Assembly (NCBI GenBank): GCA_947453965.1 | Contig: CANGIQ010000017.1 | Location: 1 to 59,719, forward strand | From: Comamonadaceae bacterium | Lineage (GTDB): Bacteria > Pseudomonadota > Gammaproteobacteria > Burkholderiales > Burkholderiaceae_C | DNA: 59,719 nt | Direction: 5' to 3' | In this document: positions 24,566 through 34,221 of the stretch, in pieces | Layout: every line of letters starts with the position of its first letter | Position numbering within the stretch: position 1 is the first letter of the stretch | Notes under the pieces: generated by a model | Told to the model about the DNA's origin: nothing | Databases searched by the model: none | Seen by the model: only the letters and a program-made list of their open reading frames with translations | Made by a program: the position numbers and the translations under genes

Positions 24566-25666
24566 TTAGAAGAAGCTGTAAAGCAAACCGACGTTGAGGG
24601 TTGTGGCCGTTTTGCCGCTAGACAGCACGCCTGTGAACGCTGTGTCGTTCGGTGGCGTGAAGTTAAAGATAGCGCTGGATGTGCCGTCGTTTTTCACTTG
24701 GGCATATTGACCGTAGACCGTCAAGTCTTTCAAGAACTTGTACTGTGCGCCAAAGCCCAAGGTATTGACGTTGTACGTGTCTTTCTTGCTCTTGTAGGCA
24801 CCGAAATCCAAAGTGAGTTCAGGGCTTAAGAAATAGGCCCCGCCCAAGCCGGTGGTTTTCAAACCGCTCAGACGAATAGAGTTCAAGCCGTTGTATCCGG
24901 TTTGGTCCACATACAACGCTTTGAGATCAAACGAACCTATTTTTTTACTCACACCCAGCACATAGCCATGGGCTGCTGCGGATGAAGCCCCTGTGGTGGT
25001 GCCTTCGTTGTTGTAGTAGCCCAAGGTCGCTTTGATGCCATCGGCGGCGTAGTTGAATGCCACGCGTTCGCCAGACTTCATCGTACTGCCCGAATTGGCC
25101 TGACCAACGTATTCAACTGTGGTGGTGATACCTGCAATGGCAGGGAAGGTGTAGGACACAGCACCATCGTCTGTGGTGTTGAGGCCGCCGTCAGCCACCA
25201 CTGTGGCCAGCGCGCTGGCGTAGTTGGAGCCGAAACGTGGGTCTGACGCCACCAAGCTGTCAAACACCACATTCGATTGCGTGCCAATTTTTAATGTGCC
25301 TTTGCTGCTGGTCAAGTACAAGTTGGCTTGGCGGTTGAACAACGAGTCGCCACCGAACGCATAACGTGAATTGGCTTCGTAACCATTGCCTGCTGCGCCA
25401 TTGGGCTTGTTCAACAGAAAACCTTGCTCCAAATTGAAACCTGCGGAATAGCCCTGTCCCATAGTTTTCTCGGCTTTCATGCCAAAGAAGTTGGGCGCAT
25501 AGCCGCCAGTGATGAATTCTGTTTTGCTGCCACCGCCATTCGAGATCGACGAATGTGCAATGCCGGCATCTAGCAGCGCATAAAAATTAAAACCCTCTGC
25601 ATGTGCGCCCAAGCCTGCAAGAGCAAGGGAGGTCATCAAGACGGTGTTTCGGACAGTTTTTTGCAT
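24566..25666 (-). CDS. Gram-negative general porin (Porin_4/OmpC-like)
   Basis: A 366-residue outer-membrane beta-barrel with a signal peptide (cleavage after AHA at residue 22) and mature start EGFNFYALLDAGIAH, the usual start of betaproteobacterial trimeric porins. Alternating-hydrophobicity strands run to the C-terminus, which ends in the outer-membrane sorting residue phenylalanine (LLYSFF). Barrel strands such as NRQANLYLTSSKGTLKIGTQ and the constriction-loop stretch in the middle are typical. A minus-strand TTGACG and GGAG ribosome site lie upstream. It likely supplies general diffusion of small anions. Confidence 0.92.
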   Translation of the reverse strand: MQKTVRNTVLMTSLALAGLGAHAEGFNFYALLDAGIAHSSISNGGGSKTEFITGGYAPNFFGMKAEKTMGQGYSAGFNLEQGFLLNKPNGAAGNGYEANSRYAFGGDSLFNRQANLYLTSSKGTLKIGTQSNVVFDSLVASDPRFGSNYASALATVVADGGLNTTDDGAVSYTFPAIAGITTTVEYVGQANSGSTMKSGERVAFNYAADGIKATLGYYNNEGTTTGASSAAAHGYVLGVSKKIGSFDLKALYVDQTGYNGLNSIRLSGLKTTGLGGAYFLSPELTLDFGAYKSKKDTYNVNTLGFGAQYKFLKDLTVYGQYAQVKNDGTSSAIFNFTPPNDTAFTGVLSSGKTATTLNVGLLYSFF

Positions 25667-25729
25667 AGTTTCTCCAGGTTAAAAAACAATTGACGTCAAG
25701 GGGGCAGTCATCCGTGCAGCAAAGACGGA

Positions 25730-26179
25730 CTACTTCACCCAAGGTGTGATGGCGGGTACTGCACAAGGGCCTTCCACAGGGACCGACCCAAAGTCAGCGG
25801 GCCCGACGATTTCGAGGTACTCCATATCGGGCGAGTAATCGAACAAGTAATGCACGATGCCTGGGCGCTGGTGCACGCAGTCACCTGCCGAGACAAGCGT
25901 GGGCGTTTCGCCATACATAAAGCGCGCCCAACCTTTGAGCATGATGACGATCTGAAATTCAGCCACGTGGTAATGCCAACCGGTGCCGTTGTCGGGCGGC
26001 ATATTGGCTTTGGCAATGTGTGCAATGACCTTGCCGCGTGTGGCTTGGGCCACACCTAAGTCGCGGTACAAAAAGAAGTCGCGCAAACCACCGGGCAAGA
26101 ACTGGGTGTCTTCAGGTTTGACGTGAGAGAAATCGGTATGGCTATCGTAGGCAATGGTTTTCGAAACGGCGGTCAGCAT
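25730..26179 (-). CDS. Cupin-domain protein
   Basis: A 149-residue single-domain cupin. Motif 1 is seen as TGWHYHVAEFQIVIMLKGWA near residue 66, with two histidines and a glutamate suited to metal binding; motif 2 is PGIVHYLFDYSPD near 108. No substrate can be assigned. It starts two bases after the GST gene's stop, so the two form a small operon with GST first; a role in handling a small organic compound together with the GST is possible but unproven. Confidence 0.82.
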   Translation of the reverse strand: MLTAVSKTIAYDSHTDFSHVKPEDTQFLPGGLRDFFLYRDLGVAQATRGKVIAHIAKANMPPDNGTGWHYHVAEFQIVIMLKGWARFMYGETPTLVSAGDCVHQRPGIVHYLFDYSPDMEYLEIVGPADFGSVPVEGPCAVPAITPWVK

Positions 26180-26181
26180 GG

Positions 26182-26838
26182 TTAAAACTCCACTTCAAGT
26201 TCTTCAATGTCATCAGGCTCTGCAGTTGCGGCTGCCATCCACTCCTTCATCTCGGGCATCGACAAAATCTTTTGGCAATAGGCCTCACACACTGGATCAA
26301 GTGCAATGCCATAGGTGATGAAGCGGGTCACTACTGGTGCAAACATGCAGTCAGCCAACGTGGGTTTTTTGCCGAATAAATAGGGGCCGTTGTAGGTGCT
26401 GAGGCAGTCGCGCCAAATGAAGAGCACGCGGTCAATGTCCCCTTGCGCTTTGGACCAGACCTTGAATTTTTTGAACCGGCCTTTGATGTTCATCGGCAGC
26501 GAGGCACGCAGTGCCGAAAAGCCTGAATGCATCTCGCCACAAATGGACCGGCAATGTGCACGGTGCACCGCATTGGTGGGAAGCAGTGCTGCTTTTGGTG
26601 CGATCTCGTTGAGGTATTCACCGATCGCCATCGTGTCCCACACCTTCGCGTTGCTGTGATTCAGGCACGGCACGAGGATGGAAGGCGAGAGCAACAACAA
26701 CTCGGCACGTGCATCGGCGTTGTCGGTTTCCACAGGGATTTCAGAGAAGGAAAGCCCTGCGAGCTTGACCATCAGCCAGCCTCGCAACGACCAAGACGAA
26801 TAGTTCTTGCTGCTGAGGGTGAGCGTGGTCTTGGCCAT
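26182..26838 (-). CDS. Glutathione S-transferase family protein
   Basis: A 218-residue GST with an N-terminal thioredoxin-like domain (LSSKNYSSWSLRGWLMVK near residue 8, where Ser/Tyr residues could activate glutathione, and a conserved VPCLNH cis-proline segment near 58) and an all-helical C-terminal domain (KKPTLADCMFAPVVTRF near 165). A longer upstream frame is not conserved; the ATG starts the beta-strand directly. It is divergent from phaZ and co-directional with the cupin gene that follows within two bases. Substrate unknown. Confidence 0.88.
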   Translation of the reverse strand: MAKTTLTLSSKNYSSWSLRGWLMVKLAGLSFSEIPVETDNADARAELLLLSPSILVPCLNHSNAKVWDTMAIGEYLNEIAPKAALLPTNAVHRAHCRSICGEMHSGFSALRASLPMNIKGRFKKFKVWSKAQGDIDRVLFIWRDCLSTYNGPYLFGKKPTLADCMFAPVVTRFITYGIALDPVCEAYCQKILSMPEMKEWMAAATAEPDDIEELEVEF

Positions 26839-26961
26839 GGTGTGTGATCTTTGTTCTGTGCGGTGTGCCACACACGTTGCAAAAGATATGCCATGCGTGG
26901 CACGCCTCTTGCACCACCGTTGTGAACTACACAGCACCTGCGGGTGATGAAAGAGGCCGCG

Positions 26962-28179
26962 ATGATTTACCAGAACTACCAAGTGGTGGCAGACCTGTCA
27001 GACCCGATCCGCAAATTTGCCGAACACGCGCGCGACATCAGCTTGACCTGGTTTGATGGCAAGCGCATCACACCGTTGCAGCGCATGGCGGCGTATTACG
27101 AACAAGTGGCCTTGCTGGGTTTTACCCACGTACGGCCTGACTACAACATCGCCCCCGTGATGAATGCCGACAGCGTGGCGGTGCCTGTGGTGGAGCGCAA
27201 GGTTTATGGCACACCGTTTTGCGACTTGATGTGTTTCCACCGTGAAGATGCGGTGGACTTGCCCAAGGTCTTGTTGGTCGCCCCGATGTCGGGGCACTTT
27301 GCCACCTTGCTACGCGGCACGGTGCAAACCTTGGTGCAAGACCACGAGGTGTACCTGACCGATTGGCGTAACATCCGTGACATTCCCATGAGCGAAGGCG
27401 TGTTCGGTTTGGATGAATACATTGAGCACATCATTTGGTTCATGCAGCATTTAGGACCCAACGCGCATTTGATGGGCGTGTGCCAACCCACCGTGGCGTG
27501 TTTGGCAGCCACCGCCGTGATGGCGGAAGACCGCAGCGATTGCCAGCCCGCTTCTTTGACCTTGATGGCTGGTCCTATCGATACCCGCGTCAATCCAACG
27601 CAGGTGAACGAGCTGGCCATGACCAAACCCATGGAATGGTTTGAGCAAAATTTGATTGGCATGGTGCCTTTGCATTTCAAGGGCGTGGGGCGGCGCGTCT
27701 ATCCTGGCTTCATGCAGTTGATGGCGTTCTTGAACATGAACATGGACCGCCACCGTCAGTCCTTCAAAACTTTGTACGAACACCGCGTGAACGGAGAGGA
27801 TGACAAAGCGGATTTGATTCGTGACTTCTACAAAGAGTATTTCGCCATCATGGACCTGTCGGGGCCCTTCTATTTAGAAACCGTGAAAAACGTGTTTCAA
27901 GATCACTTGCTGCCCAGAGGCTTGCTGACCTACAAAGGCCGTGCTTTGAACATGAAAGCCATTCGCAAAACATTTCTGCTCACCGTCGAAGGTGAGCGCG
28001 ATGACATTTGTGGCATGGGCCAAACCTTGGCTGCACAAGACCTGTGCAGCCTCTTGCCCGATTACAGGAAAACGCACCACCTGCAAGCGGGGGTGGGCCA
28101 CTATGGGGTGTTCAACGGCAAGCGCTGGGACGCGCAAATTTATCCCGTGGTGCGCAACATGATTCGGTCTACCCATTGA
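26962..28179 (+). CDS. phaZ: Intracellular poly(3-hydroxybutyrate) depolymerase
   Basis: A 405-residue PhaZ of the intracellular type, which mobilises storage polyhydroxybutyrate granules. The nucleophile is a cysteine, C174, in the box GVCQP, as in the Cupriavidus enzyme, rather than the serine of extracellular depolymerases. The oxyanion region LVAPMSGHFATLLRGTV near residue 105, DWRNIRDIP near 134 and the C-terminal histidine in VGHYGVFNGKRW near 373 complete the catalytic set. No signal peptide is present, consistent with the cytoplasm. GAGG precedes the ATG; a GTG 18 bases earlier is an alternative. PHB synthesis genes are not in the window. Confidence 0.93.
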   Translation: MIYQNYQVVADLSDPIRKFAEHARDISLTWFDGKRITPLQRMAAYYEQVALLGFTHVRPDYNIAPVMNADSVAVPVVERKVYGTPFCDLMCFHREDAVDLPKVLLVAPMSGHFATLLRGTVQTLVQDHEVYLTDWRNIRDIPMSEGVFGLDEYIEHIIWFMQHLGPNAHLMGVCQPTVACLAATAVMAEDRSDCQPASLTLMAGPIDTRVNPTQVNELAMTKPMEWFEQNLIGMVPLHFKGVGRRVYPGFMQLMAFLNMNMDRHRQSFKTLYEHRVNGEDDKADLIRDFYKEYFAIMDLSGPFYLETVKNVFQDHLLPRGLLTYKGRALNMKAIRKTFLLTVEGERDDICGMGQTLAAQDLCSLLPDYRKTHHLQAGVGHYGVFNGKRWDAQIYPVVRNMIRSTH

Positions 28180-28211
28180 GGTCTGAAGTTAGGTAGCATC
28201 CCCTCATGTAG

Positions 28212-29273
<1,062 letters not shown>

Positions 29274-29290
29274 GGCCCTAAAATCACGCC

Positions 29291-29860
29291 ATGAGCATCA
29301 AATCAGACAAATGGATCCGCCGCATGGCTGAACAGCACGGCATGATCGAGCCGTTCGAGCCAGGCCAAATTCGTCAGAACGCCGCCGGCCAAAAAATCGT
29401 CAGCTACGGCACCAGCAGCTATGGCTACGACATCCGCTGTGCGCCGGAGTTCAAGGTGTTCACCAACATCTACAGCACGGTGGTGGACCCCAAGAACTTT
29501 GACCCCAAGAGCTTTGTCGACATCGAGTCGGATGTGTGCATCATCCCGCCCAACAGTTTTGCCTTGGCGCGCACGGTGGAGTACTTTCGTATTCCCCGTA
29601 ATGTGCTGACGGTGTGTCTGGGCAAAAGCACCTATGCCCGTTGCGGCATCATCGTCAACGTCACCCCGTTCGAGCCCGAGTGGGAAGGCTATGTGACGCT
29701 GGAGTTCTCCAACACCACGCCACTGCCTGCCAAGATTTACGCCGGTGAAGGCTGCGCGCAAGTGCTGTTCTTCGAGAGCGACGAAGTCTGTGAGACCAGC
29801 TACAAAGACCGTGGCGGCAAGTACCAAGGCCAAGTCGGCGTCACGCTGCCCAAGACCTAA
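29291..29860 (+). CDS. dcd: dCTP deaminase
   Basis: A 189-residue dCTP deaminase, producing dUTP for thymidylate synthesis; length matches the family. Visible are [16 protein letters not shown] near residue 39, the trimer-interface [16 protein letters not shown] near 85, the phosphate-binding GKSTYARCG near 110 and the catalytic glutamate in [13 protein letters not shown] near 133. It follows adenine deaminase by 17 bases in the same direction and is a nucleotide housekeeping gene. A weak terminator-like hairpin follows. Confidence 0.95.
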   Translation: MSIKSDKWIRRMAEQHGMIEPFEPGQIRQNAAGQKIVSYGTSSYGYDIRCAPEFKVFTNIYSTVVDPKNFDPKSFVDIESDVCIIPPNSFALARTVEYFRIPRNVLTVCLGKSTYARCGIIVNVTPFEPEWEGYVTLEFSNTTPLPAKIYAGEGCAQVLFFESDEVCETSYKDRGGKYQGQVGVTLPKT

Positions 29861-29874
29861 GTTCGTCAGATTGA

Positions 29875-29894
29875 GGGCCGTTTTCGGCCCAATT
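29875..29894 (+). terminator. Possible terminator after dcd
   Basis: GGGCCG (29875-29880), TTTT, CGGCCC (29885-29890), then AATTTC. The stem is perfect but the T-tract is poor. Confidence 0.45.
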
Positions 29895-29943
29895 TCAATC
29901 CGCTAGGAGGCCCTCGCTCAGGGTGCGACAATATGCCCCTGAC

Positions 29944-31419
29944 ATGACCACCTCCTTCTCCAATTTGCAGCTGGCCCCCGCGCTGGCACGCGCCGTAGCC
30001 GAAATGGGCTACGAGTCCATGACCCCCATCCAAGCCCAGGCCATCCCCGTGGTCTTGACGGGCCAGGACGTGATGGGCGCCGCCCAAACCGGCACCGGCA
30101 AAACCGCAGCGTTCTCGCTGCCTTTGTTGCAGCGCCTGCTCAAACACGAAAACAGCTCCACCTCACCCGCCCGCCATCCGGTGCGCGCCTTGGTGTTGTT
30201 GCCCACCCGTGAGCTGGCCGACCAAGTGGCCCAGCAAATCAAACAGTACGCGGTGCACACCAACTTGCGCAGCGCTGTGGTGTTTGGTGGCATGGACATG
30301 AAGCCCCAAACCTTGGAGCTGAAAAAAGGCGTCGAAGTTTTGGTGGCGACACCAGGCCGTTTGCTCGACCACATCGAAGCCAAGAACGCGGTGCTCAACC
30401 AAGTCGAATATGTGGTGCTCGACGAAGCCGACCGCATGTTGGACATTGGCTTTTTGCCCGACTTGCAACGCATCTTGAGCCACTTGCCCAAGCAGCGCAC
30501 CACGCTGTTGTTCTCGGCCACCTTCTCGCCCGAGATCAAACGCTTGGCGGGCAGCTATTTGCAAAACCCCATCACCATCGAGGTGGCGCGTCCGAATGAA
30601 ACTGCAGCCACCATCACACAGCAGTTCTACAGCGTGAGCGTGGATGACAAATACAACGCCTTGCGCCAGTTGATCAAAGCCAATGGCATGAAGCAAGCCT
30701 TTGTGTTTTGCAACAGCAAACTCGGTTGCGCACGTTTGGCGCGCTCGTTGGAGCGTGATGGTTTTCGCACCAGCGCCTTGCATGGCGACAAGAGCCAAGA
30801 CGAACGCTTGAAAGCGCTCGAAGGCTTCAAGCAAGGCGAAGTCGATTTGCTGGTCTGTACCGATGTGGCCGCACGCGGCTTGGACATCAAAGACGTGCCT
30901 GCGGTGTTCAACTTTGACATTCCCTTCAACGCCGAAGACTATGTGCACCGTATTGGTCGCACAGGCCGCGCGGGCGCTTTGGGCCATGCCATCAGCTTTG
31001 TGTCCAGCAGTGACCAGCGCTTGGTGGGTGACATTGAGAAATTGCTCAAAACCAAGATCACCTTGGAAACCGTGAGCGTGGAGCAAGACCGTTCGCGTGA
31101 ACGTCGTGAGCCACGTGGTGATTCACGCGAATCTCGCGGTGGTGATCGTGGCGAACGTTCAGAGTCTTCTAGCCGTCCACGCGAAGGCTATGCCTCGCGT
31201 GATGCGCGTCCTCGCGAGCAAGACAGCCGCCGCAGCCGCGAGACGGGCTACACACCAGCGCCTCGCGTCAAGAACGACCCGTTCTTTGACAAGCCCTACG
31301 AAGCGCCTGTGCTCAGCGCCGATGCGCCCAAGCCAGCAGCTGCACCTGAACCCTTACGCAAATCACCCAACATCAAGTCTAAGCGGGTGGTGGCGGCTTT
31401 GTTCAAGTCAAACACCTAA
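29944..31419 (+). CDS. rhlE: DEAD-box ATP-dependent RNA helicase RhlE
   Basis: A 491-residue RNA helicase for ribosome assembly and RNA turnover. Motifs in order: Q-motif MTPIQAQAIP, I AQTGTGKT near residue 46, Ia PTRELA, Ib TPGRLLD, II DEAD, III SAT, IV FVFCNSK, V ARGLDI and VI HRIGRTGRAG. The tail after residue 375 is rich in Arg, Glu, Ser and Gly (RERREPRGDSRESRGG), a disordered RNA-binding extension common in RhlE. The ATG at 29944 starts the domain, as the seven upstream in-frame residues are not conserved. A strong terminator follows. Confidence 0.94.
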   Translation: MTTSFSNLQLAPALARAVAEMGYESMTPIQAQAIPVVLTGQDVMGAAQTGTGKTAAFSLPLLQRLLKHENSSTSPARHPVRALVLLPTRELADQVAQQIKQYAVHTNLRSAVVFGGMDMKPQTLELKKGVEVLVATPGRLLDHIEAKNAVLNQVEYVVLDEADRMLDIGFLPDLQRILSHLPKQRTTLLFSATFSPEIKRLAGSYLQNPITIEVARPNETAATITQQFYSVSVDDKYNALRQLIKANGMKQAFVFCNSKLGCARLARSLERDGFRTSALHGDKSQDERLKALEGFKQGEVDLLVCTDVAARGLDIKDVPAVFNFDIPFNAEDYVHRIGRTGRAGALGHAISFVSSSDQRLVGDIEKLLKTKITLETVSVEQDRSRERREPRGDSRESRGGDRGERSESSSRPREGYASRDARPREQDSRRSRETGYTPAPRVKNDPFFDKPYEAPVLSADAPKPAAAPEPLRKSPNIKSKRVVAALFKSNT

Positions 31420-31422
31420 AAG

Positions 31423-31450
31423 AAAACGCGCCACATGGCGCGTTTTTTTT
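31423..31450 (+). terminator. Rho-independent terminator after rhlE
   Basis: AACGCGCC, loop ACAT, GGCGCGTT running into eight T (31443-31450); the stem is perfect and starts four bases after the stop. Confidence 0.92.
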
Positions 31451-31573
31451 GGTGCGCAGGGACTACAGCAAAGCGCATGAGATGGGCAAACAGATTTGAA
31501 TCGGTTATAGCCTTCGCTAAAAAGTGGGTGCCTTAAGCTGCCAGAGGGACTAAACGGGACCTAGGGGAGCTGC

Positions 31574-31933
31574 ATGAAAAACCCAAAAGATAGCAAAAAG
31601 GCTATACTTGAAACTCAGTGGACTGTCACCCTGCATCCACTGGCGGCGCATGAACTACAGACCATCCCTACCGATATGCAAGCTCGGTTTTTGCACATCG
31701 GGGATATGCTGGTGGACTTGGGGCCGCAGCGTGTGGGTTTGCCGCACATTCGGCCACTAGAACGCAAGCTGTGGGAAATGCGCATGACGGGCCGCGATGG
31801 TATTGCCCGTGCCGTTTACGCCGCCGTGCAGGGGCGCACTTTGCTGGTGCTGCATGTGTTTATAAAAAAGACGCAGACCACACCACGAAGGGCCATTGAA
31901 ATCGCATTGAAACGCTTGGAGGAATCGACATGA
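31574..31933 (+). CDS. higB: RelE/HigB-type toxin (phage Gp49-like)
   Basis: A 119-residue toxin of the RelE superfamily, HigB/Gp49-like, predicted ribosome-dependent mRNA endonuclease. Family features include VTLHPLAAHELQTIP near residue 18, the KLWEMRMTGRDGIARAVYA strand pair with conserved basic residues near 66, and LLVLHVFIKKTQTTPRRAIEIA near 90, with the KKT loop typical of the active site. GGGGAG lies six bases before the ATG. Toxin first and antitoxin second is the higBA order. It overlaps the antitoxin start by four bases. Confidence 0.88.
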   Translation: MKNPKDSKKAILETQWTVTLHPLAAHELQTIPTDMQARFLHIGDMLVDLGPQRVGLPHIRPLERKLWEMRMTGRDGIARAVYAAVQGRTLLVLHVFIKKTQTTPRRAIEIALKRLEEST

Positions 31934-32217
31934 AAAGCCTGAAAGACGTAAAAGCCGAACTGCTGGCCAATCCTGCCGTTCGCCAAGCCTATGACGCACA
32001 AGCGCCCGAGTTTGAGCTGGCCCGCGAACTGATTGCAGCCCGCACGCAAGCGGGCCTGACGCAAGGCGATGTGGCCGCACTCATGGGTACGACACAAAGC
32101 GTGGTGGCACGCATCGAAAGCGGCAGAGGCACGCCATCCATGCGAACAGTCCAACGTTTTGCCAATGCTGTGGGAGCGCGTGCCGTGGTGCGCATGGAGC
32201 CTTTGACGGCCGCATAA
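31930..32217 (+). CDS. higA: HigA-type XRE antitoxin
   Basis: A 95-residue antitoxin with an N-terminal helical arm (residues 1-33) and a lambda-repressor-like helix-turn-helix (LIAARTQAGLTQGDVAALMG then SVVARIESGRGTPSMRTVQRF, residues about 37-80). It neutralises the upstream toxin and probably represses the operon. The ATGA overlap with the toxin gene ensures coupled synthesis. It ends 24 bases from the stop of the convergent apaH gene. Confidence 0.88.
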   Translation: MKSLKDVKAELLANPAVRQAYDAQAPEFELARELIAARTQAGLTQGDVAALMGTTQSVVARIESGRGTPSMRTVQRFANAVGARAVVRMEPLTAA

Positions 32218-32241
32218 GCTGACAAGGTCTAATTAAATGGG

Positions 32242-33099
32242 CTAAGCGAGCGGGTCCATCGTCTGCGGGCACGTTACGCTAAGGCGTTCCCACGCAGGCG
32301 CCTCGTTCACGGTCAGCAATGTGTCTGATGCTTCAAGTTTCGTCGCACTCAAGCACCCACCCCATACACACCCATCGTCTAGGCACATCACATCTGCGCG
32401 GTCTGCAATGTGCACGGTGGACCAATGGCCAAAGGCCATGCGCACATCGGCGGTCAATCGGCCCGGCACATCAAACCACGGCATCAAGTGCGCGGGGGCT
32501 TTGTCTGCGCCTTCTTTCACGCTGAAGTCCATTGCGCCGTGTGCATCGCAAAAACGCAGGCGGGTGAGGGCGTTGACAATCACGCGCAAGCGGTCGGCAC
32601 CCACCAAGCTGTCTTGCCACTGATTGGGCAAGCCGCCGTACATCTGCGGCAAGAAGGTGGCCAGGGCGTCGTCGCGCAACACAGTTTCTACCTCCCTGGC
32701 CAGCGCCAAGGTCTGCGTGGCTGTCCACTGCGGTAACACGCCCGCATGCACCATCAGCACTTGGCCCACTTGCAAAGCCATGTGTTGCTGCCGCAGCCAG
32801 TCCAACAGCGCCACGCGATCAGGGGATTGCAAAATGTCTTGCACCGTGTCTTGGCGATGCAAAGGACGCACGCCTTGCGAGACTGCCAGCAAATGCAAAT
32901 CATGGTTGCCCAACACACAGCGCGCGCTGCTGCCGTAGCCCATCAAGCGGCGCAACACGCCCACGTTGTCGGGTCCACGGTTGACCAAATCGCCCAACAC
33001 ATACAAGGTGTCGCGGCTGGGCGAGAACGCGATTTCTGTGAGCAAGCGCTCCAGCGCCTCGTCGCAGCCTTGGATGTCGCCTATTAAATAAAGTGCCAT
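32242..33099 (-). CDS. apaH: Symmetrical bis(5'-nucleosyl)-tetraphosphatase
   Basis: A 285-residue ApaH that hydrolyses Ap4A to two ADP and can remove Np4 caps from RNA. Phosphoesterase motifs are GDIQGC near residue 7, GDLVNRGPDN near 36, GNHDLHLL near 64, a histidine in LMVHAGVLPQW near 118 and FGHWS near 225. The frame extends upstream without similarity; the ATG at the beginning of the first strand is the start. It lies 26 bases after the racemase gene, so it may be transcribed with it. Confidence 0.93.
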   Translation of the reverse strand: MALYLIGDIQGCDEALERLLTEIAFSPSRDTLYVLGDLVNRGPDNVGVLRRLMGYGSSARCVLGNHDLHLLAVSQGVRPLHRQDTVQDILQSPDRVALLDWLRQQHMALQVGQVLMVHAGVLPQWTATQTLALAREVETVLRDDALATFLPQMYGGLPNQWQDSLVGADRLRVIVNALTRLRFCDAHGAMDFSVKEGADKAPAHLMPWFDVPGRLTADVRMAFGHWSTVHIADRADVMCLDDGCVWGGCLSATKLEASDTLLTVNEAPAWERLSVTCPQTMDPLA

Positions 33100-33125
33100 G
33101 GGTGTGGGTCGTTGTGCGCGTCGCG

Positions 33126-34196
33126 TTACACGCGGTGGCGCGCCACCATGTCTTCGCGCCATTCCAAGCCAATGCCGGGTGTGTCCCAGGGCGTGAGCAT
33201 GCCGTCTTTGATGTGTAAGGGGGTTTGTCGCAGACCACCTGCGGCATCCATGACTTCGATCCAATCTGCCGTGGGCGTGGCACACAACAGTTGCGCGCTG
33301 GCCTCCACAAAGGTGTGCGATGACATGGGTAGCCCCGCTGTGCGGGCCAACGCCGACGCTTCTAACCAGCCTGTGACCCCGTGGATGAACTGGGCGTCGG
33401 GCATCACCAAATCTGAGGCGCGGGCAGCAACCGCTGCGCGCATTTCAGACGGTCCGTGAAAGTTTTCGCCAATTTGAATCGGTGTGGTGATGGCGTCTGC
33501 AATGCGGGCGCAGCCCGTCAGATCGTCGGCGAGCAGGGGTTCTTCAATCCATGCCAGCCCTTCGTCATCCAAGGCTTTGCAGCGCGCCATGGCTTCTGCA
33601 AAGTTGAGCGATTGGTTGTAGTCAATCATCAGTGAGGCGGCATTGCCCAGCGCTTTTTTGGCTGCACGGATGGCCGCCAGATCTTCGGCGAAGGTGGGGA
33701 ATCCAGCCTTGATCTTCAGCCCTGAAAAACCTGCGGCCAGTGTTTCTTCGGCGATCTCGACCACCGTCTGCGCGTCGTACAACCCCACGCTGTGATAGGC
33801 CTTGAGGGGGCGCAGCTCGGCCCCCAATGCGCGTGCCAGAGGTTCGTTGCGTGCGCGTGCCCACGCGTCCCACAGCGCCATGTCGAGTCCGCCGAAGGCC
33901 ACACCCAACAAGCCCTTCATGCCAAACAGTCGACAACGCTGCAACAGGTGGGTGTGAATGTCACGCGGTGCCAGCGGCATGCCTATGACCATGCCTGCGA
34001 GATTGGCCACAGCCTGGTTCAAAGCGGGCAGCAGCTCGGGCAAATACACCTGCGCATAGGCGCGGCCGACCACACCGCCATCGGTGCTCACATCAATCAA
34101 GACCAGGGGAAACTGACCAATCGTGCCCGATGCTGTGCGCACAGGGCGGGGCAACGGCGCGAGCACAGGCGTGGTGTGAATGTGGGTGATGTGCAT
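33126..34196 (-). CDS. Mandelate racemase-like enzyme (enolase superfamily)
   Basis: A 356-residue enolase-superfamily member. All catalytic positions of Pseudomonas mandelate racemase are present with a constant offset of three: K161-x-K163 (LKIKAG), D192 and N194 (IDYNQS), E218, E244 (IGEN), D267 (PDA), H294 (SSH) and E314. That is strong support for racemase-type chemistry on an aryl or related 2-hydroxy acid, though substrate loops differ (PDAQFIHG where the racemase has PDAMKIGG). The ATG follows GAGATTTC; upstream codons overlap nothing conserved. It sits between an MhpD-type hydratase and apaH, with no mandelate dehydrogenase or benzoylformate decarboxylase nearby. Confidence 0.82.
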   Translation of the reverse strand: MHITHIHTTPVLAPLPRPVRTASGTIGQFPLVLIDVSTDGGVVGRAYAQVYLPELLPALNQAVANLAGMVIGMPLAPRDIHTHLLQRCRLFGMKGLLGVAFGGLDMALWDAWARARNEPLARALGAELRPLKAYHSVGLYDAQTVVEIAEETLAAGFSGLKIKAGFPTFAEDLAAIRAAKKALGNAASLMIDYNQSLNFAEAMARCKALDDEGLAWIEEPLLADDLTGCARIADAITTPIQIGENFHGPSEMRAAVAARASDLVMPDAQFIHGVTGWLEASALARTAGLPMSSHTFVEASAQLLCATPTADWIEVMDAAGGLRQTPLHIKDGMLTPWDTPGIGLEWREDMVARHRV

Positions 34197-34221
34197 GAAC
34201 AGAAATCTCCGGTGAGGTAAC

